DNA from: Paraglaciecola sp.
Lineage (GTDB): Bacteria > Pseudomonadota > Gammaproteobacteria > Enterobacterales > Alteromonadaceae
Length of the DNA stretch: 64,000 nucleotides
Reading direction: 5' to 3'
Assembly (NCBI GenBank): GCA_009993955.1
Contig: JAACSL010000020.1
Span: 36,270 to 100,269 of the forward strand
This document shows, piece after piece, positions 1-9,352 of the stretch. The notes below the pieces were generated by a model. It made no database searches and was not told the DNA's origin. It was given only the letters and a program-made list of their open reading frames with translations. The position numbers were made by a program, and so were the translations under genes. Numbering within the stretch: the stretch's first letter is position 1; each line of letters begins with the position of its first letter.

Positions 1-1
1 A

Positions 2-496
2 AAACAACACTTTATGGGGCAAGGGCGTGACTGGGTGGATACTAAAATTTTGAGTGACCATGGCTTTCGCATTTTGCCTGCCAGTACCACAGAATCTTTG
101 TTTGACATGCTGCAACTTGAGCGTATTGATTATTTCCCGCGCTCGATTTTAGAAATATGGTGGGAGGCGGATCATCAGAAAACCGCTACCTTAAGTGTGG
201 ATCCCTACCTTGCCCTTTTTTATCCTGAAGCCGTGTATTTTTTTGTGCGTAACGACGACCAAAAATTACATACTATTGTCTTAAGTGGGCTGAATAAGGC
301 TATTCAGGATGGCTCTTTTCAACAAAATTTTAATCGATTTTTCGCTGACAACATCACACGTAGCAACCTAGACCAGCGCAAAATTTTTTATCTCAACAAC
401 CCTTATCTACCGGAAAAAACGCCCCTTGAGGATAAACGCTTGTGGCATCCCCTTGTTTTAGAGAAACAATCCATAGCGCTAACATCATCAGAGTAA
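2..496 (+). CDS. Periplasmic solute-binding-like protein, 3' part only
   Basis: The reading frame is open to the left edge of the window, so the start lies outside and only about 164 C-terminal residues are seen. The text resembles the second lobe of SBP_bac_3-type (amino-acid-binding-like) periplasmic proteins that Alteromonadales carry as orphans: a DYFPRSILEIWWE segment, then a hinge-like return and a conserved NPYLP tail. No ABC permease or ATPase follows, so a sensory or stand-alone binding role is as likely as transport. The next gene, a pilin, is on the same strand. Family assignment is moderately sure; ligand unknown. Confidence 0.6.
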   Translation, partial: KQHFMGQGRDWVDTKILSDHGFRILPASTTESLFDMLQLERIDYFPRSILEIWWEADHQKTATLSVDPYLALFYPEAVYFFVRNDDQKLHTIVLSGLNKAIQDGSFQQNFNRFFADNITRSNLDQRKIFYLNNPYLPEKTPLEDKRLWHPLVLEKQSIALTSSE

Positions 497-658
497 CCAA
501 ACTCATGCTGTGTGTGGATAATTTGGCCTACTTTTGTCTGTTTGCCTTGGCTTAGGTTCTGCTTGGCCAAACCGCAGGCTGATAAAACAGATGCGAAAAT
601 GATTATCTTGAGGCACCATAACACATCTCAAGCAGTAAGCAGATGTTGTTTAAACGAT

Positions 659-1141
659 ATGCAAAGACGTGATCTAAAAAAGCAAAATGCTGGTTTTACC
701 CTCATCGAACTCATTATTGTGATTGTTATTCTTGGTATTTTGGCGGCCGTTGCTGCGCCACGTTTTATCAATATGAGCACTGATGCGCGCATTGCTTCCT
801 TAGAGGGATTGGAGGGCTCACTGCGTTCCGCTGCAAACCTTGTCAATTTAAAAGCAAGATTGGAAAACAAAACTGATTGTGCCGCGAATCCTACTATTCA
901 ACTAGGCACCGACACTATCACACTACGTTGTGGTTACCCTTGCCCCCACCCCAATGGTATTGCCAAAGCGGTGAATGCTGATCCCGCATTTACTTGGGTT
1001 GGGGGGAATTGCGCTGGTGTACTAGGGGCAGTAGAGGTGCGACTCAACACTGCACCGGATCCAGCCAACTGTAAAATTCGTTACGTTTCCGCTCGGGCAA
1101 CGCGAGTGCCAGGTTATACCCTGACAACCACTGGCTGTTAG
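659..1141 (+). CDS. Type IV prepilin, MSHA pilin (MshA)-like
   Basis: A 160-residue protein with a class III signal: a short charged leader MQRRDLKKQNAG followed by FTLIEL, with the Glu at +5 and a hydrophobic helix (IIVIVILGILAAVAAPRF). This is the PilD processing site and assembly helix. The stretch after the helix (FINMSTDARIASLEGLEGSLRSA) resembles MshA/MshB pilins, and the C-terminal half has several cysteines able to form disulfides. The frame is open upstream to 512, but I start at 659 because the leader must be short; the ribosome-binding site is weak. No other pilus gene is adjacent, so this is an orphan pilin. Confidence 0.8.
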   Translation: MQRRDLKKQNAGFTLIELIIVIVILGILAAVAAPRFINMSTDARIASLEGLEGSLRSAANLVNLKARLENKTDCAANPTIQLGTDTITLRCGYPCPHPNGIAKAVNADPAFTWVGGNCAGVLGAVEVRLNTAPDPANCKIRYVSARATRVPGYTLTTTGC

Positions 1142-1225
1142 TCTCGGCCATTAATAATCAGCAACGCTCTGCTAACGGAGCAAGTGGTGTAATGTGGCAA
1201 AATGCTGCTGCAAAAGATCTTTTAC

Positions 1226-1413
1226 CTAGCCATTACAATTTGGCGGGCTGATAACCACAAAAGGTTCCGCTAGTTCAGAGATTTCGATATCAGAAAAACG
1301 TTTTTTTGCCGCCAGAAAGTCAGTGGAGTAGTGATCTCGTTCGACCCACATTAACAGACTTAGGGTAACAGTAAGCAGAACAGCACAGTTTGCTGGATGA
1401 AATTATTATGCAT
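1226..1413 (-). pseudogene. Frameshifted small membrane protein gene
   Basis: On the minus strand an ATG at 1413 follows a strong AAGGGGG ribosome-binding site. It opens MHNNFIQQTVLFCLLLP and then stops. One base out of phase, the text continues as LLTVTLSLLMWVERDHYSTD and on to a stop at 1226. Joined, the two pieces give a protein of about 60 residues with a single membrane-spanning helix and a charged tail. I do not recognise a family. The good start signal and the coherent joined helix argue for a real small gene broken by one base, or a sequencing error; chance remains possible. Confidence 0.35.
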
Positions 1414-1790
1414 AAAACCCCCTTATTCGTTGCAATTTATTTAAGCCTTGAGTGAGTGTGCTAGCTTTAAACAGCAAACCTGTGTCTTCTGTCTGTCGGT
1501 AAAACAATTCAATTACCAAAATAGCTGAAACAAGCATGTTTCACCTGAACATCTTAGTGGGCCTGGTGACAAAAATACCCTCTTTAACAGAGTTCACTTC
1601 GCCAAGTAACTTCAGTCAAAATCTTGAGTAAAAACGGTATCCAAGGGCGTAATTCTCAAAAGTAGTTTTGGCAGTGAGAGGAATGAGTAGAGCAGTACCA
1701 CACTGAATAATACCTTACGAAAAAACCTAATATATTAGCTGTTATTACCTTCAGCCATCTGACTCTTGATCTGACTTTCTAGTTGTGAAT
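1414..1790. other. Intergenic stretch without a recognisable gene
   Basis: About 380 bases between the small broken gene and the TetR gene. On the minus strand near 1615-1720 there is an open frame of about 37 hydrophobic residues with no usable start. I see no RNA gene, clear terminator or repeat here. Confidence 0.5.
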
Positions 1791-2429
1791 TTAGCGAATT
1801 GGCTTTTTGACTAAGGGTTTGAGAGACGTTTCGTATTTTTGCTTGAGGGCTTCAATACTGCCAATGATCATGGTTACCGTGATATCTTCAATGGTTTGCC
1901 GACTGACATTGTGGCGTGTTAGGTAATGCCCGGCGGCGGCTGGCATACCAAAAGAAATATCCACCGCTGGCAATGCAACACTCATATCAATACCAAAATT
2001 ATCCCGCACAACTTTTGCCAAATAAAGCACCGCTGTTTCGCGACTGTATTCAGTAGGATCACCATGGTCCTCAAGGCTTGGTTCTGAGGCAAGACGATCA
2101 AGTATTAAGCCTCTCTCTTCCATATAGGTTAGATACGCAGCGGTGACGCGTCTTACAAGTTGCTCAAAAGTCTCGGCACTCTCTGCGGCCTTGTTTTGTA
2201 GAATGCGTAATCGTTTGTATTCTCTGCGCAACAGGGTCTGCAACAATTCTTTCATGCTCGGGTAATAAGCATAAACCAGACCTTTACTTATTCCCGCTTC
2301 CCTACCGAGTCTCTCCATGCTCAAAGCAGACACTCCCTCATTCGCGATTAATTCAGCCGCGCGATCTAGGATCAAATTTTTCCTTACCTCAGGTGAGAGT
2401 CGAGTGCGGGTTTTTTTTGCTTCTGCCAT
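1791..2429 (-). CDS. TetR/AcrR family transcriptional regulator
   Basis: A 212-residue TetR-type repressor. The N-terminal helix-turn-helix spans about residues 15-62 (AAELIANEGVSALSMERLGR, then EAGISKGLVYAYYPSMKELL), with the typical GLVYAYY recognition region. The C-terminal two thirds is the variable ligand domain. The longest frame begins at 2570, but the added N-terminus is not family-like, so I start at 2429. A degenerate copy of the neighbouring operator lies just upstream (2453-2472), which suggests autoregulation. Next in the window is the TonB receptor, then the SDR and quinoprotein genes whose promoters carry better copies. It probably responds to the substrate of that pathway (inference). 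Confidence 0.85.
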   Translation of the reverse strand: MAEAKKTRTRLSPEVRKNLILDRAAELIANEGVSALSMERLGREAGISKGLVYAYYPSMKELLQTLLRREYKRLRILQNKAAESAETFEQLVRRVTAAYLTYMEERGLILDRLASEPSLEDHGDPTEYSRETAVLYLAKVVRDNFGIDMSVALPAVDISFGMPAAAGHYLTRHNVSRQTIEDITVTMIIGSIEALKQKYETSLKPLVKKPIR

Positions 2430-2452
2430 ATAGCTGGTGATGATAATTATGC

Positions 2453-2472
2453 TAAGAAACTGTCCGTCAATA
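2453..2472. promoter_or_regulatory. Degenerate TetR operator (possible autoregulatory site)
   Basis: TAAGAAACTGTCCGTCAATA matches 14 of 20 positions of the operator at 6173-6192, with the right half CGTCAATA identical. It lies 24 bases upstream of the chosen tetR start. It is weaker than the other three sites. Confidence 0.4.
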
Positions 2473-2658
2473 GTATGGATGGGCAGATGAAAAGCAAGCA
2501 TTGTCTTTTGACGAATTGGCAAGGAACTTGATAGCTTTGTTAAGGGCATATAGATAAAACTAATATGCAATTGTTAGCGGATTAAAAAAGACTCCGCAAA
2601 AAATGCGGGGCCAAGATACCTGAGACACCTTCAGGATTTCAACACACTTTTATTGAGG

Positions 2659-5113
2659 TTACTCAAATCGATAGGTGACACGCACACCATAAGTCCTTGG
2701 GTCAAGATAATTTGGTGTGCGGTAACGACCTACTAAGGAGTTATCAACGCCTAAGCCGGTTATAGACGCTTCATCAGATGCATTTTTTACAAATGCTTCG
2801 AACTGCCACACATCATCCAGATCTCTGAGGGTTACACTCAAGTCAGATTGATGCCAACTGTCCTGCAAGTCTGTGGCAATGTTGTACAGGCGAGTATAAA
2901 ATTTATCCTGCCAAAAGGTTTGTGCTCTGTAGGTAATCTCCCAGTTGTCGCTTACTTCATGGCTATATTGGATGCCAAACTGAACTGAACTTTCCGGAGA
3001 GAATTGCAAGGTTTTGCCTTTCAAATTGACCGGACCAGAGCCCGAAGGAGCAGAAATATCTGGTGAGGTAAAGAAGTCTTCTTTAATTTCGGTATCCAAC
3101 AACGCCAGATTTAGATTGATGCGCAAGCCCTCTAGAGGCATAGAAAGAAACTCAAATTCGGCCCCTTTCACATCGGCATCGACGTTAGTATTAAACGTCG
3201 TACCATCGCCCAAAATACCACCTACTTGTAAACCATCATACTGATAGACAAACGCGGTGATATTGGCCTGGAATGTGCGTTCTGCGAAAGTATTTTTGGT
3301 ACCAAGCTCCAAGGCATTGATATATTCCGGATCGAATGTTGGGAAGGAGGATTCACTTGCTCCTGGGTTTATACCACCCCCCTTATAACCACGAGATAAT
3401 GTGCCAAAAAACAGAGTCTCTTCGGTAAGTTCAAGGTCGGGACTGTAGCTAAGGCCAATTTTGCCGGTTACTTCTTCCCAAGCTGTCTAGATCAAAGTCA
3501 CTGGTTAAATAGGAACCGGGGGTAAAGGGATAAATGTCCAGAGGTGAGATTGTGCGGGTTTTTACTTCTTTTTCTTCTTCGGTGTATCTGAGACCAACTG
3601 TTAATTTGAGGTCCTCGTTGATGTCATAATAACCCTCACTGAATACTGCCCAGGACGTTGTTTTTAGTTCCGGAGTTTGAAAACTAAACGCGCCTAGCTC
3701 GTCGGGTAATGCTTTAAATGCGACAACAGCTGTTAACTCTGGCAGAAAAAACTCAACCAAAGACTCTGCATCATAATCCAAATAAAAGGCGCCAGCCGTA
3801 AAGTTAAACGGCGCATCTTGATAAGAGGCGATCCTAAATTCTTGGCTCCACTGTTTACTGGCAGCATAATCTGTGCGCACGGTGCTATGTCTGGTGGTCA
3901 ATTCACTGCGACCGCTAGGTAACAATAATGTCTGTGGCGTCAACATGGCATCACCACCATCACCACTATCAAAATCCCTTTCTGCCTGAGATTCCCTGTC
4001 ATGATAAGCAGAGACTGAGGTAAACACATAATCACCAAATTCATAATTGAACTCAAATGATACTAAGAGATCTTCAGCATTGAATACTGGTTGGTAGTCC
4101 ATGCGAACTTTTCTGGGATCGCTGGGGTTGCTACGAGGAGAGCCATCTAGATTAGTATTATAAAAATCTGGGCGGGTAGTATAACCAAGCGCCCCTAATA
4201 ACCCTGATAAACCTCCATTGGCTAGAGACCCGTCGGTAAAACTAGTATTGGGGAACTCATTGCCTAAGGTCTCACTGTTGTCACAACCAAGTACTGGATC
4301 TGCCTTACACAAAATGCCTACTACACCACTGCGGTCACTATTTTCTTTAAAGTACTGGGCAAACAAAAATCCATTTGCTTTGTCACTGAATTCAAAGCTA
4401 GTAGAGCTGCGCAGCGACCACTGGTCACGTCCGTCAAGGGAATCAAAACCGACATTTTCAGCAACATTTTCGGTGTAACCGTCACGTTTTACGGTGTTAA
4501 AGGCAAAACGTTGAAGCACATTTTCACTAAGAGGAATATTGACGTAACCGCTTGTTCTCAGACCATTATAATTGGCAAATTCGGTAGTGATTGAGGCTTC
4601 GAATATTTCATCGGGTCGTCTGGTAATCGTATTCATTACCCCAGCTGTTGTATTACGGCCAAACAATGTTCCCTGTGGACCACGCAGTACTTCAATAGAC
4701 TCCAAATCGTAAAATTCGTTTTGAATGGTATTTGCGGTTAGATACACACCGTTAATGTGCACACCCAAGCCGGGATCAGCGGTAGCCGACACTGCCGTAT
4801 TGCCAACGCCTCTCACGCTAAAACTTCCGTTCCCTGCAACCATGGCATTTGGCACTGCAAACTGGATGTCTAACGCATCCTCAATATCCTGATCTTCTAG
4901 CATGGTGCGACTAAAGGCACTTATTGCAATAGCGGTGTCTTGAAGAGACGTTATGCGTTTTTGTGCAGTGACTTCTATTATTTCGAGACCGACATTTTCT
5001 TTTTTCTTTTTGTCGTCAACTGCTTGTGCCACGTCTTGAGCTATTGCAGATAAAGTAAAGGGTAATAGGGCAACAATACAAAACGTTGGTTTTATTAGAT
5101 TTTTCTTTGGCAT
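2659..5113 (-). pseudogene. TonB-dependent receptor, split by a 1-base frameshift
   Basis: An outer-membrane TonB-dependent receptor for a scarce organic substrate. The start at 5113 has a GGGAGG ribosome-binding site and a signal peptide (LIKPTFCIVALLPFTLSAIA). The plug follows (IEVTAQKR TonB-box-like region, SVRGVGN, IEVLRGPQGTLFGRNT), then the beta-barrel. The frame stops at 3449 after SLGRSNRQNWP. One base out, the same family text continues (WEEVTGKIGLSYSPDLEL, LSRGYKGGG, PEYINALELGTK) to a C-terminal VTYRFE at 2659. Deleting one T of the TT at 3480-3481 restores DSWEEVTG and a barrel of about 817 residues. As written the gene is inactive, unless this is a sequencing error. It is probably controlled by the operators at 5178-5227. 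Confidence 0.85.
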
Positions 5114-5177
5114 AATAGCCTCCCAGTCTTGGTATTCTTATGAGGTGTAAGTGTGGTTTAGACTCCTTAAACCCTCT

Positions 5178-5197
5178 TATTGAACAATTAGTCAATA
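5178..5197. promoter_or_regulatory. Putative TetR operator, site A
   Basis: TATTGAACAATTAGTCAATA, an imperfect palindrome with TATTGA and TCAATA-type arms. It lies 65 bases upstream of the TonB receptor start. It is nearly identical to sites at 5208-5227 (opposite orientation) and 6173-6192. Confidence 0.65.
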
Positions 5198-5207
5198 GTT
5201 GAAAATT

Positions 5208-5227
5208 TATTGACTGATCGTTCAATA
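5208..5227. promoter_or_regulatory. Putative TetR operator, site B
   Basis: TATTGACTGATCGTTCAATA. Its reverse complement is TATTGAACGATCAGTCAATA, matching site A at 18 of 20 positions. The centres of sites A and B are 30 bases apart (about three helical turns), so the two dimers could bind the same face of the TonB receptor promoter. Confidence 0.65.
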
Positions 5228-5351
5228 GTCAATATGTTTTTGTAAAATATTTGTTAAACAGTCTGTTTTTATTTTTCAGAAAGAATATTTGTTCAATTAA
5301 AACAAATGGTTAGTTAACGCTCTGGGTGAATTGATATTTAGAATATCAATA

Positions 5352-6119
5352 CTAAAAATTGACTGTTTTTATCGCTCCGCCATCCACACGCAGATTTACA
5401 CCGGTAATATTCGATGCTGCTGGACTGGCCAAAAACACCGCCGCATTTGCTACTTCCTGAGCTGTACCAAGACGGTTAAAAACGGAGATAGCTTCTGCAC
5501 GTTTGAATAGTTCTGGTTGATGTTTCTCAACGCTCTGCCAGAAGCCATTCTCATGATAAATGGGGCCAGGAGAGACTAAATTAACGCGAATGTTGTCTTT
5601 ACCCAGCTTGTTGGCTAGCTGAGTAGCATAAGAAATCAACGCAGCTTTCATCGCCCCATATTCTGTCTCAGTAGGCATATTAGCGGTCATAATGGAGGCA
5701 ATTGACGCTATGTACACGATGGAGGTGTCTTTGCCTTGTAATAAGTGGGGTAGGGCTAATTCGGTGGCACGTATGTGTTGCAATAAATCTGCTTCAAAGG
5801 CCTGCTTCCAACGTTCTAGGCCATGAAAGGTATTCATGCTTGTAACGTTTGAAACGAGTAAGTCAAGGCCGCCTAGGTCGGCGATTGCGGTGTGAAACCA
5901 TTGTTCAAATGCCTGTGAATTACTAACATCAACGCTGTTGCCGTATACCGTTGCACCTTCAGCACGCCATTTGTTTATGGCAGATTGCAATGCCTCCTCA
6001 CCCCTTGCGCATGTAGCAATGGCGGCGCCTTCATTGATGAGAGTTTGTGAGATTGCAAATCCGATACCTCGGCTACCGCCCGTCACAATTGCACGTTTGT
6101 TTCTCAGACCAAGATCCAT
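5352..6119 (-). CDS. Short-chain dehydrogenase/reductase (SDR)
   Basis: A 255-residue classical SDR, an NAD(P)-dependent oxidoreductase of the cytoplasm. The Rossmann motif is GGSRGIG near residue 14. The catalytic Ser sits in the ASIASIMT stretch and the YxxxK motif is YGAMK. The C-terminus carries a family-typical ITGVNLRVDGG. I start at 6119, where AAGGA sits at good spacing, rather than at 6140. It is divergent from the quinoprotein gene, and an operator copy lies between them (6173-6192). A likely role is reducing or oxidising a carbonyl intermediate of the local catabolic pathway. Substrate unknown. Confidence 0.88.
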   Translation of the reverse strand: MDLGLRNKRAIVTGGSRGIGFAISQTLINEGAAIATCARGEEALQSAINKWRAEGATVYGNSVDVSNSQAFEQWFHTAIADLGGLDLLVSNVTSMNTFHGLERWKQAFEADLLQHIRATELALPHLLQGKDTSIVYIASIASIMTANMPTETEYGAMKAALISYATQLANKLGKDNIRVNLVSPGPIYHENGFWQSVEKHQPELFKRAEAISVFNRLGTAQEVANAAVFLASPAASNITGVNLRVDGGAIKTVNF

Positions 6120-6172
6120 AATGTTTTCCTTAAGACTCATTTGTAATGTAAGACAAAATTAATTCTATACAC

Positions 6173-6192
6173 TATTGAACTAATCGTCAATA
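6173..6192. promoter_or_regulatory. Putative TetR operator, site C
   Basis: TATTGAACTAATCGTCAATA in the divergent promoter between the SDR (minus) and the quinoprotein dehydrogenase (plus). It shares TATTGAAC and GTCAATA exactly with sites A and B, so one repressor probably controls both directions. Confidence 0.65.
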
Positions 6193-6278
6193 ATGTTTAC
6201 ATTTGTGTAACATTGTTAGTAATGTAAGCAATACGGTGCGCTAAAAGCAGATGGTGTGCGGGAATGATTGGAGTAGGC

Positions 6279-8147
6279 ATGAAGATAAGAATTGACAGTA
6301 AGCGGACGTTGCTGTGGGGCGCTCTGCTCAGTATGTGGACAGTGAGTTCACCTATACTGGCGGCGGAAGTATCTGTTGATACCATGTTGTCAGAGGGGGA
6401 AAAGCACTTCCAAGTATTTTGCTCAAGCTGTCATTTGGGGGCAATGCTCGAAGCCCCAAAATTAGAGGCACTGCGTCTATATCCTCCTTCGCGTATCGTT
6501 GAAGCGCTTGAATCGGGTGTGATGAGCACGATAGGTTTATCCATGTCAAAGCAAGATAAACAAAACGTGGCCTTTTACTTAACAGGTGAGTTGGCGGAAG
6601 ATAATCGGCAGGAAACTCATTTTAGTTGCCCAGATAAAAAGGTCAGCACGCCCAAACTCAATATTGCCGCAAGCTGGAATGGCTGGGGTGCTGAACAAGC
6701 AAATACTCGTTATCAGCAATATGAAACTGAAATAACCCCCAAAAATGTGCAAGATTTAAAATTAAAGTGGGCCTTTGCCTTTCCACAAGCAACCCGAGTT
6801 CGTGCTCAGCCTGTTGTTACTCCGCAAATGACTTATATTGGCAGCCAGGAAGGCATCGTATATGCGCTCGATACTGAAACAGGTTGTGCTCACTGGCAGT
6901 ATCAGGCTGAATCAGAAGTGCGAGGCGCTGTTTATTTGCACCATGATGAAAGCGGCATTCCCAATACTTTGTTATTTGGTGACTTTAAGGCCAATGTCTA
7001 TGCCCTTGATGCCCAGACTGGCGCCTTATTATGGCGTAGCAATATTGCTTATCATCAGCTTGCCACGGTGACAGGCTCTGTAATTGCAGATAAGCACAGG
7101 GTCTACGTACCGTTATCGTCTACAGAAGTGATCCCTGCTGCACGTCCCGATTATGCATGTTGCACTTTTCGTGGCGGATTGGTTGCGCTTGACATTGAAA
7201 CTGGGCAGACCGTTTGGACTACTTACACCACAGATGAATCTCAACCTACTGGTGAAAACTCAGTCGGCACGAAACAATTTGGCCCTTCTGGCGCACCTAT
7301 TTGGTCAGGCCCGACTTTGGATGCCAAGAGGGGCCTAATATATGCCACTACAGGTCAAAACTATTCTTCACCCGCCACGGCTACCAGTGACGCCGTTTTG
7401 GCCATAGACATCAACAATGGTGAAATCAAGTGGGTCACACAAGTGACTAAAGATGATGCATGGAATGGCGCATGTGTGCGCAAGACACCAAATTGTCCAG
7501 AGGAAAATGGCCCTGACTTTGATATTGGTGCCTCAGCGATGTTAGTCACGGATAAATCAGGTAAAGATAGATTAATCATCGGGCAGAAATCCGCCATGGT
7601 ATATGCCCTTGACCCTGACCATAGAGGCAAGATCTTATGGCAATTGCGTCTTGGCAGCGGTGGCACCATGGGAGGCGTGCATTGGGGGATGAGCTCTGAT
7701 GGACAACAGGTATATGCCGGTGTTTCTGACCTACCTACAAACAATCCTTATAAAGAGGGAAAACCTCAGCCAGGACTGAATGCAATCGACTTGGTTACGG
7801 GCAAGCGTCGCTGGCATTACGCCCCACCAAACATCTGCAATAAAGAAGATAAATATCAATGTTTTAACGGTATATCTGCAGCAGTAAGCAGCTCTCCAGG
7901 GTTGGTTTATTTTGGTGGTCTAGACGGTATGTTTCGGATAGTGGACGAATCCTCTGGAGAAGTATTGTGGGAATTCAACACTAAACAAAACATTGCAACA
8001 AGTAACGGTGTCCAGGGTTACGGTGGTGCCATTGAAGCTGACGGTCCTGTGATCGCCAACGGATTGGTATTTGTTACCTCTGGTTATGACAAGTGGGGAG
8101 AAGCACCGGGGAATTTATTATTGGTTTTCTCATTAGAGGGTAAGTAA
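6279..8147 (+). CDS. Exported cytochrome c / PQQ quinoprotein dehydrogenase (polyvinyl-alcohol dehydrogenase-like)
   Basis: A 622-residue protein with a signal peptide ending near ILAAEV. A small cytochrome c domain follows, with the haem site CSSCH at about residues 45-49, then a beta-propeller of repeated PQQ-type blades (for example VYALDTETGCAHWQY, VYALDAQTGALLWRS, LVALDIETGQTVW). Haem domain first and propeller second is the order known from polyvinyl-alcohol dehydrogenases, which oxidise secondary alcohols in the periplasm and pass electrons to cytochromes. The actual alcohol here is unknown. GGAG sits just before the ATG at 6279; the longer frame from 6264 adds only five residues. It is the first gene of a plus-strand run with the VOC protein and the hydrolase. 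Confidence 0.85.
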   Translation: MKIRIDSKRTLLWGALLSMWTVSSPILAAEVSVDTMLSEGEKHFQVFCSSCHLGAMLEAPKLEALRLYPPSRIVEALESGVMSTIGLSMSKQDKQNVAFYLTGELAEDNRQETHFSCPDKKVSTPKLNIAASWNGWGAEQANTRYQQYETEITPKNVQDLKLKWAFAFPQATRVRAQPVVTPQMTYIGSQEGIVYALDTETGCAHWQYQAESEVRGAVYLHHDESGIPNTLLFGDFKANVYALDAQTGALLWRSNIAYHQLATVTGSVIADKHRVYVPLSSTEVIPAARPDYACCTFRGGLVALDIETGQTVWTTYTTDESQPTGENSVGTKQFGPSGAPIWSGPTLDAKRGLIYATTGQNYSSPATATSDAVLAIDINNGEIKWVTQVTKDDAWNGACVRKTPNCPEENGPDFDIGASAMLVTDKSGKDRLIIGQKSAMVYALDPDHRGKILWQLRLGSGGTMGGVHWGMSSDGQQVYAGVSDLPTNNPYKEGKPQPGLNAIDLVTGKRRWHYAPPNICNKEDKYQCFNGISAAVSSSPGLVYFGGLDGMFRIVDESSGEVLWEFNTKQNIATSNGVQGYGGAIEADGPVIANGLVFVTSGYDKWGEAPGNLLLVFSLEGK

Positions 8148-8241
8148 TTGATTGCTTATCAACTTCACTTTTAATCGGTTAAATCAATTGCAAAGCCAGT
8201 ACAACAGGTCTGAACTGGTGAATTTGCATTAGGAGAGCGTG

Positions 8242-9315
8242 ATGCATTTTTTTAAGAATCTGCTAATTACCAGTTTTATGGTGGCAACCATGTCAACGAC
8301 TAACGCATTAGAAGTAGACAAAGACGCTTCTATTAAAGATTCCCATACAAGCATTATGGGCATCAATCATATTGGTTTGTCAGTGAAGAACTTGGATCAA
8401 GCGTTGTCTTTTTATCAGAGAGCAACTGGATTTGAGTTGATAAAACGGGAAAAAGTGTTTGCCAATAAGAATGCAGATGCACTTTTCGGTGGTGAAAATC
8501 TGCAATACGAAGTGGCAACCTTAAAAGCGCCCAATATGTTGTTTGAACTCACCGAGTTTGCCAGTAACAAAGACGCAAGATTAAGTGATACGCCTGTTCA
8601 GGGACCGGGTATGACGCATACCTGTTTTCAGTCTCCTGAAGCAGATTCTGGTTACACTAAGTTTGCTAAGGCAGGCACTCGTTTTGTTACCACAGGAGAT
8701 GGTCCTGTTGATATAGGTGGCTATGGCGTTACTTATGCGTACGGCTATGACCCTGAGGGCAATATGTTTGAATTAGAGCAGTTGGATGGAAATGTCTTGG
8801 CTCGGGCTGGTTATGACAATGCTTGGCAAACTCATGGTTTCAGTATGTGGATGTCTCAGGTATCCCTGGCCACTCCTGATATTGATAAATTGATGGTTTT
8901 TTATCAAAAAGTGTTGGGGATTAAACCTTATCGCACCACCCATGTCTCCAATAATCCGAAGATTGATAGTATTGCCAATTTTGCTAATACAGATTTAGAC
9001 GGCGGTTGGTTTAAATTGAATGATAAATCTAAGGTAATGGAGTTTTGGCAATTTAATTCGCCTAAAACGGAGATCTATCAAGGCAAACGCAAGACTACTG
9101 ATTTAGGCTACAGCTACTCTTTTGAAGTAAGAGACATTCAACAAGAATATAAACGTCTAAAGTCACTTGGTGTTGAATTCATTAGTCCTCCTCAACGTGT
9201 TGGTGAGTTTTGGCAGGTGTATGCCAGAGATATAGACGGCAATATATTCTCACTGCGTCAAGCAGTTGAACCTAATTCTCCTTACTCCATCGTGAATTTT
9301 GATATTCCTGGGTGA
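8242..9315 (+). CDS. Exported two-domain VOC (glyoxalase/extradiol dioxygenase-like) protein
   Basis: 357 residues. A hydrophobic signal segment (FFKNLLITSFMVATMSTTNA) is followed by two VOC domains. The first begins at INHIGLSVKNLDQALSFYQR and ends in GYDPEGNMFELEQ; the second runs from MSQVSLATPDIDKLMVFYQK to YARDIDGNIFSLRQ. His and Glu at these positions are the usual metal ligands: the first module shows NHIG and FELE, while the second lacks an obvious first His, so perhaps only one site is metalated. AGGAG precedes the ATG at 8242. Two tandem modules recall extradiol dioxygenases, but export of a VOC enzyme is uncommon. It lies 91 bases after the quinoprotein gene and probably shares its control. 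Confidence 0.8.
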   Translation: MHFFKNLLITSFMVATMSTTNALEVDKDASIKDSHTSIMGINHIGLSVKNLDQALSFYQRATGFELIKREKVFANKNADALFGGENLQYEVATLKAPNMLFELTEFASNKDARLSDTPVQGPGMTHTCFQSPEADSGYTKFAKAGTRFVTTGDGPVDIGGYGVTYAYGYDPEGNMFELEQLDGNVLARAGYDNAWQTHGFSMWMSQVSLATPDIDKLMVFYQKVLGIKPYRTTHVSNNPKIDSIANFANTDLDGGWFKLNDKSKVMEFWQFNSPKTEIYQGKRKTTDLGYSYSFEVRDIQQEYKRLKSLGVEFISPPQRVGEFWQVYARDIDGNIFSLRQAVEPNSPYSIVNFDIPG

Positions 9316-9352
9316 TAACATCCGTTAGTCATTTGACGATAAGGAAGTGAAT

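Noticed and set aside
1600..1740. Minus-strand hydrophobic open frame of about 37 residues
   Set aside because: No start codon or ribosome-binding site; too short to judge.
7361..7744. 127-codon antisense frame inside the quinoprotein gene
   Set aside because: Shadow of a well-supported gene; no independent signals.
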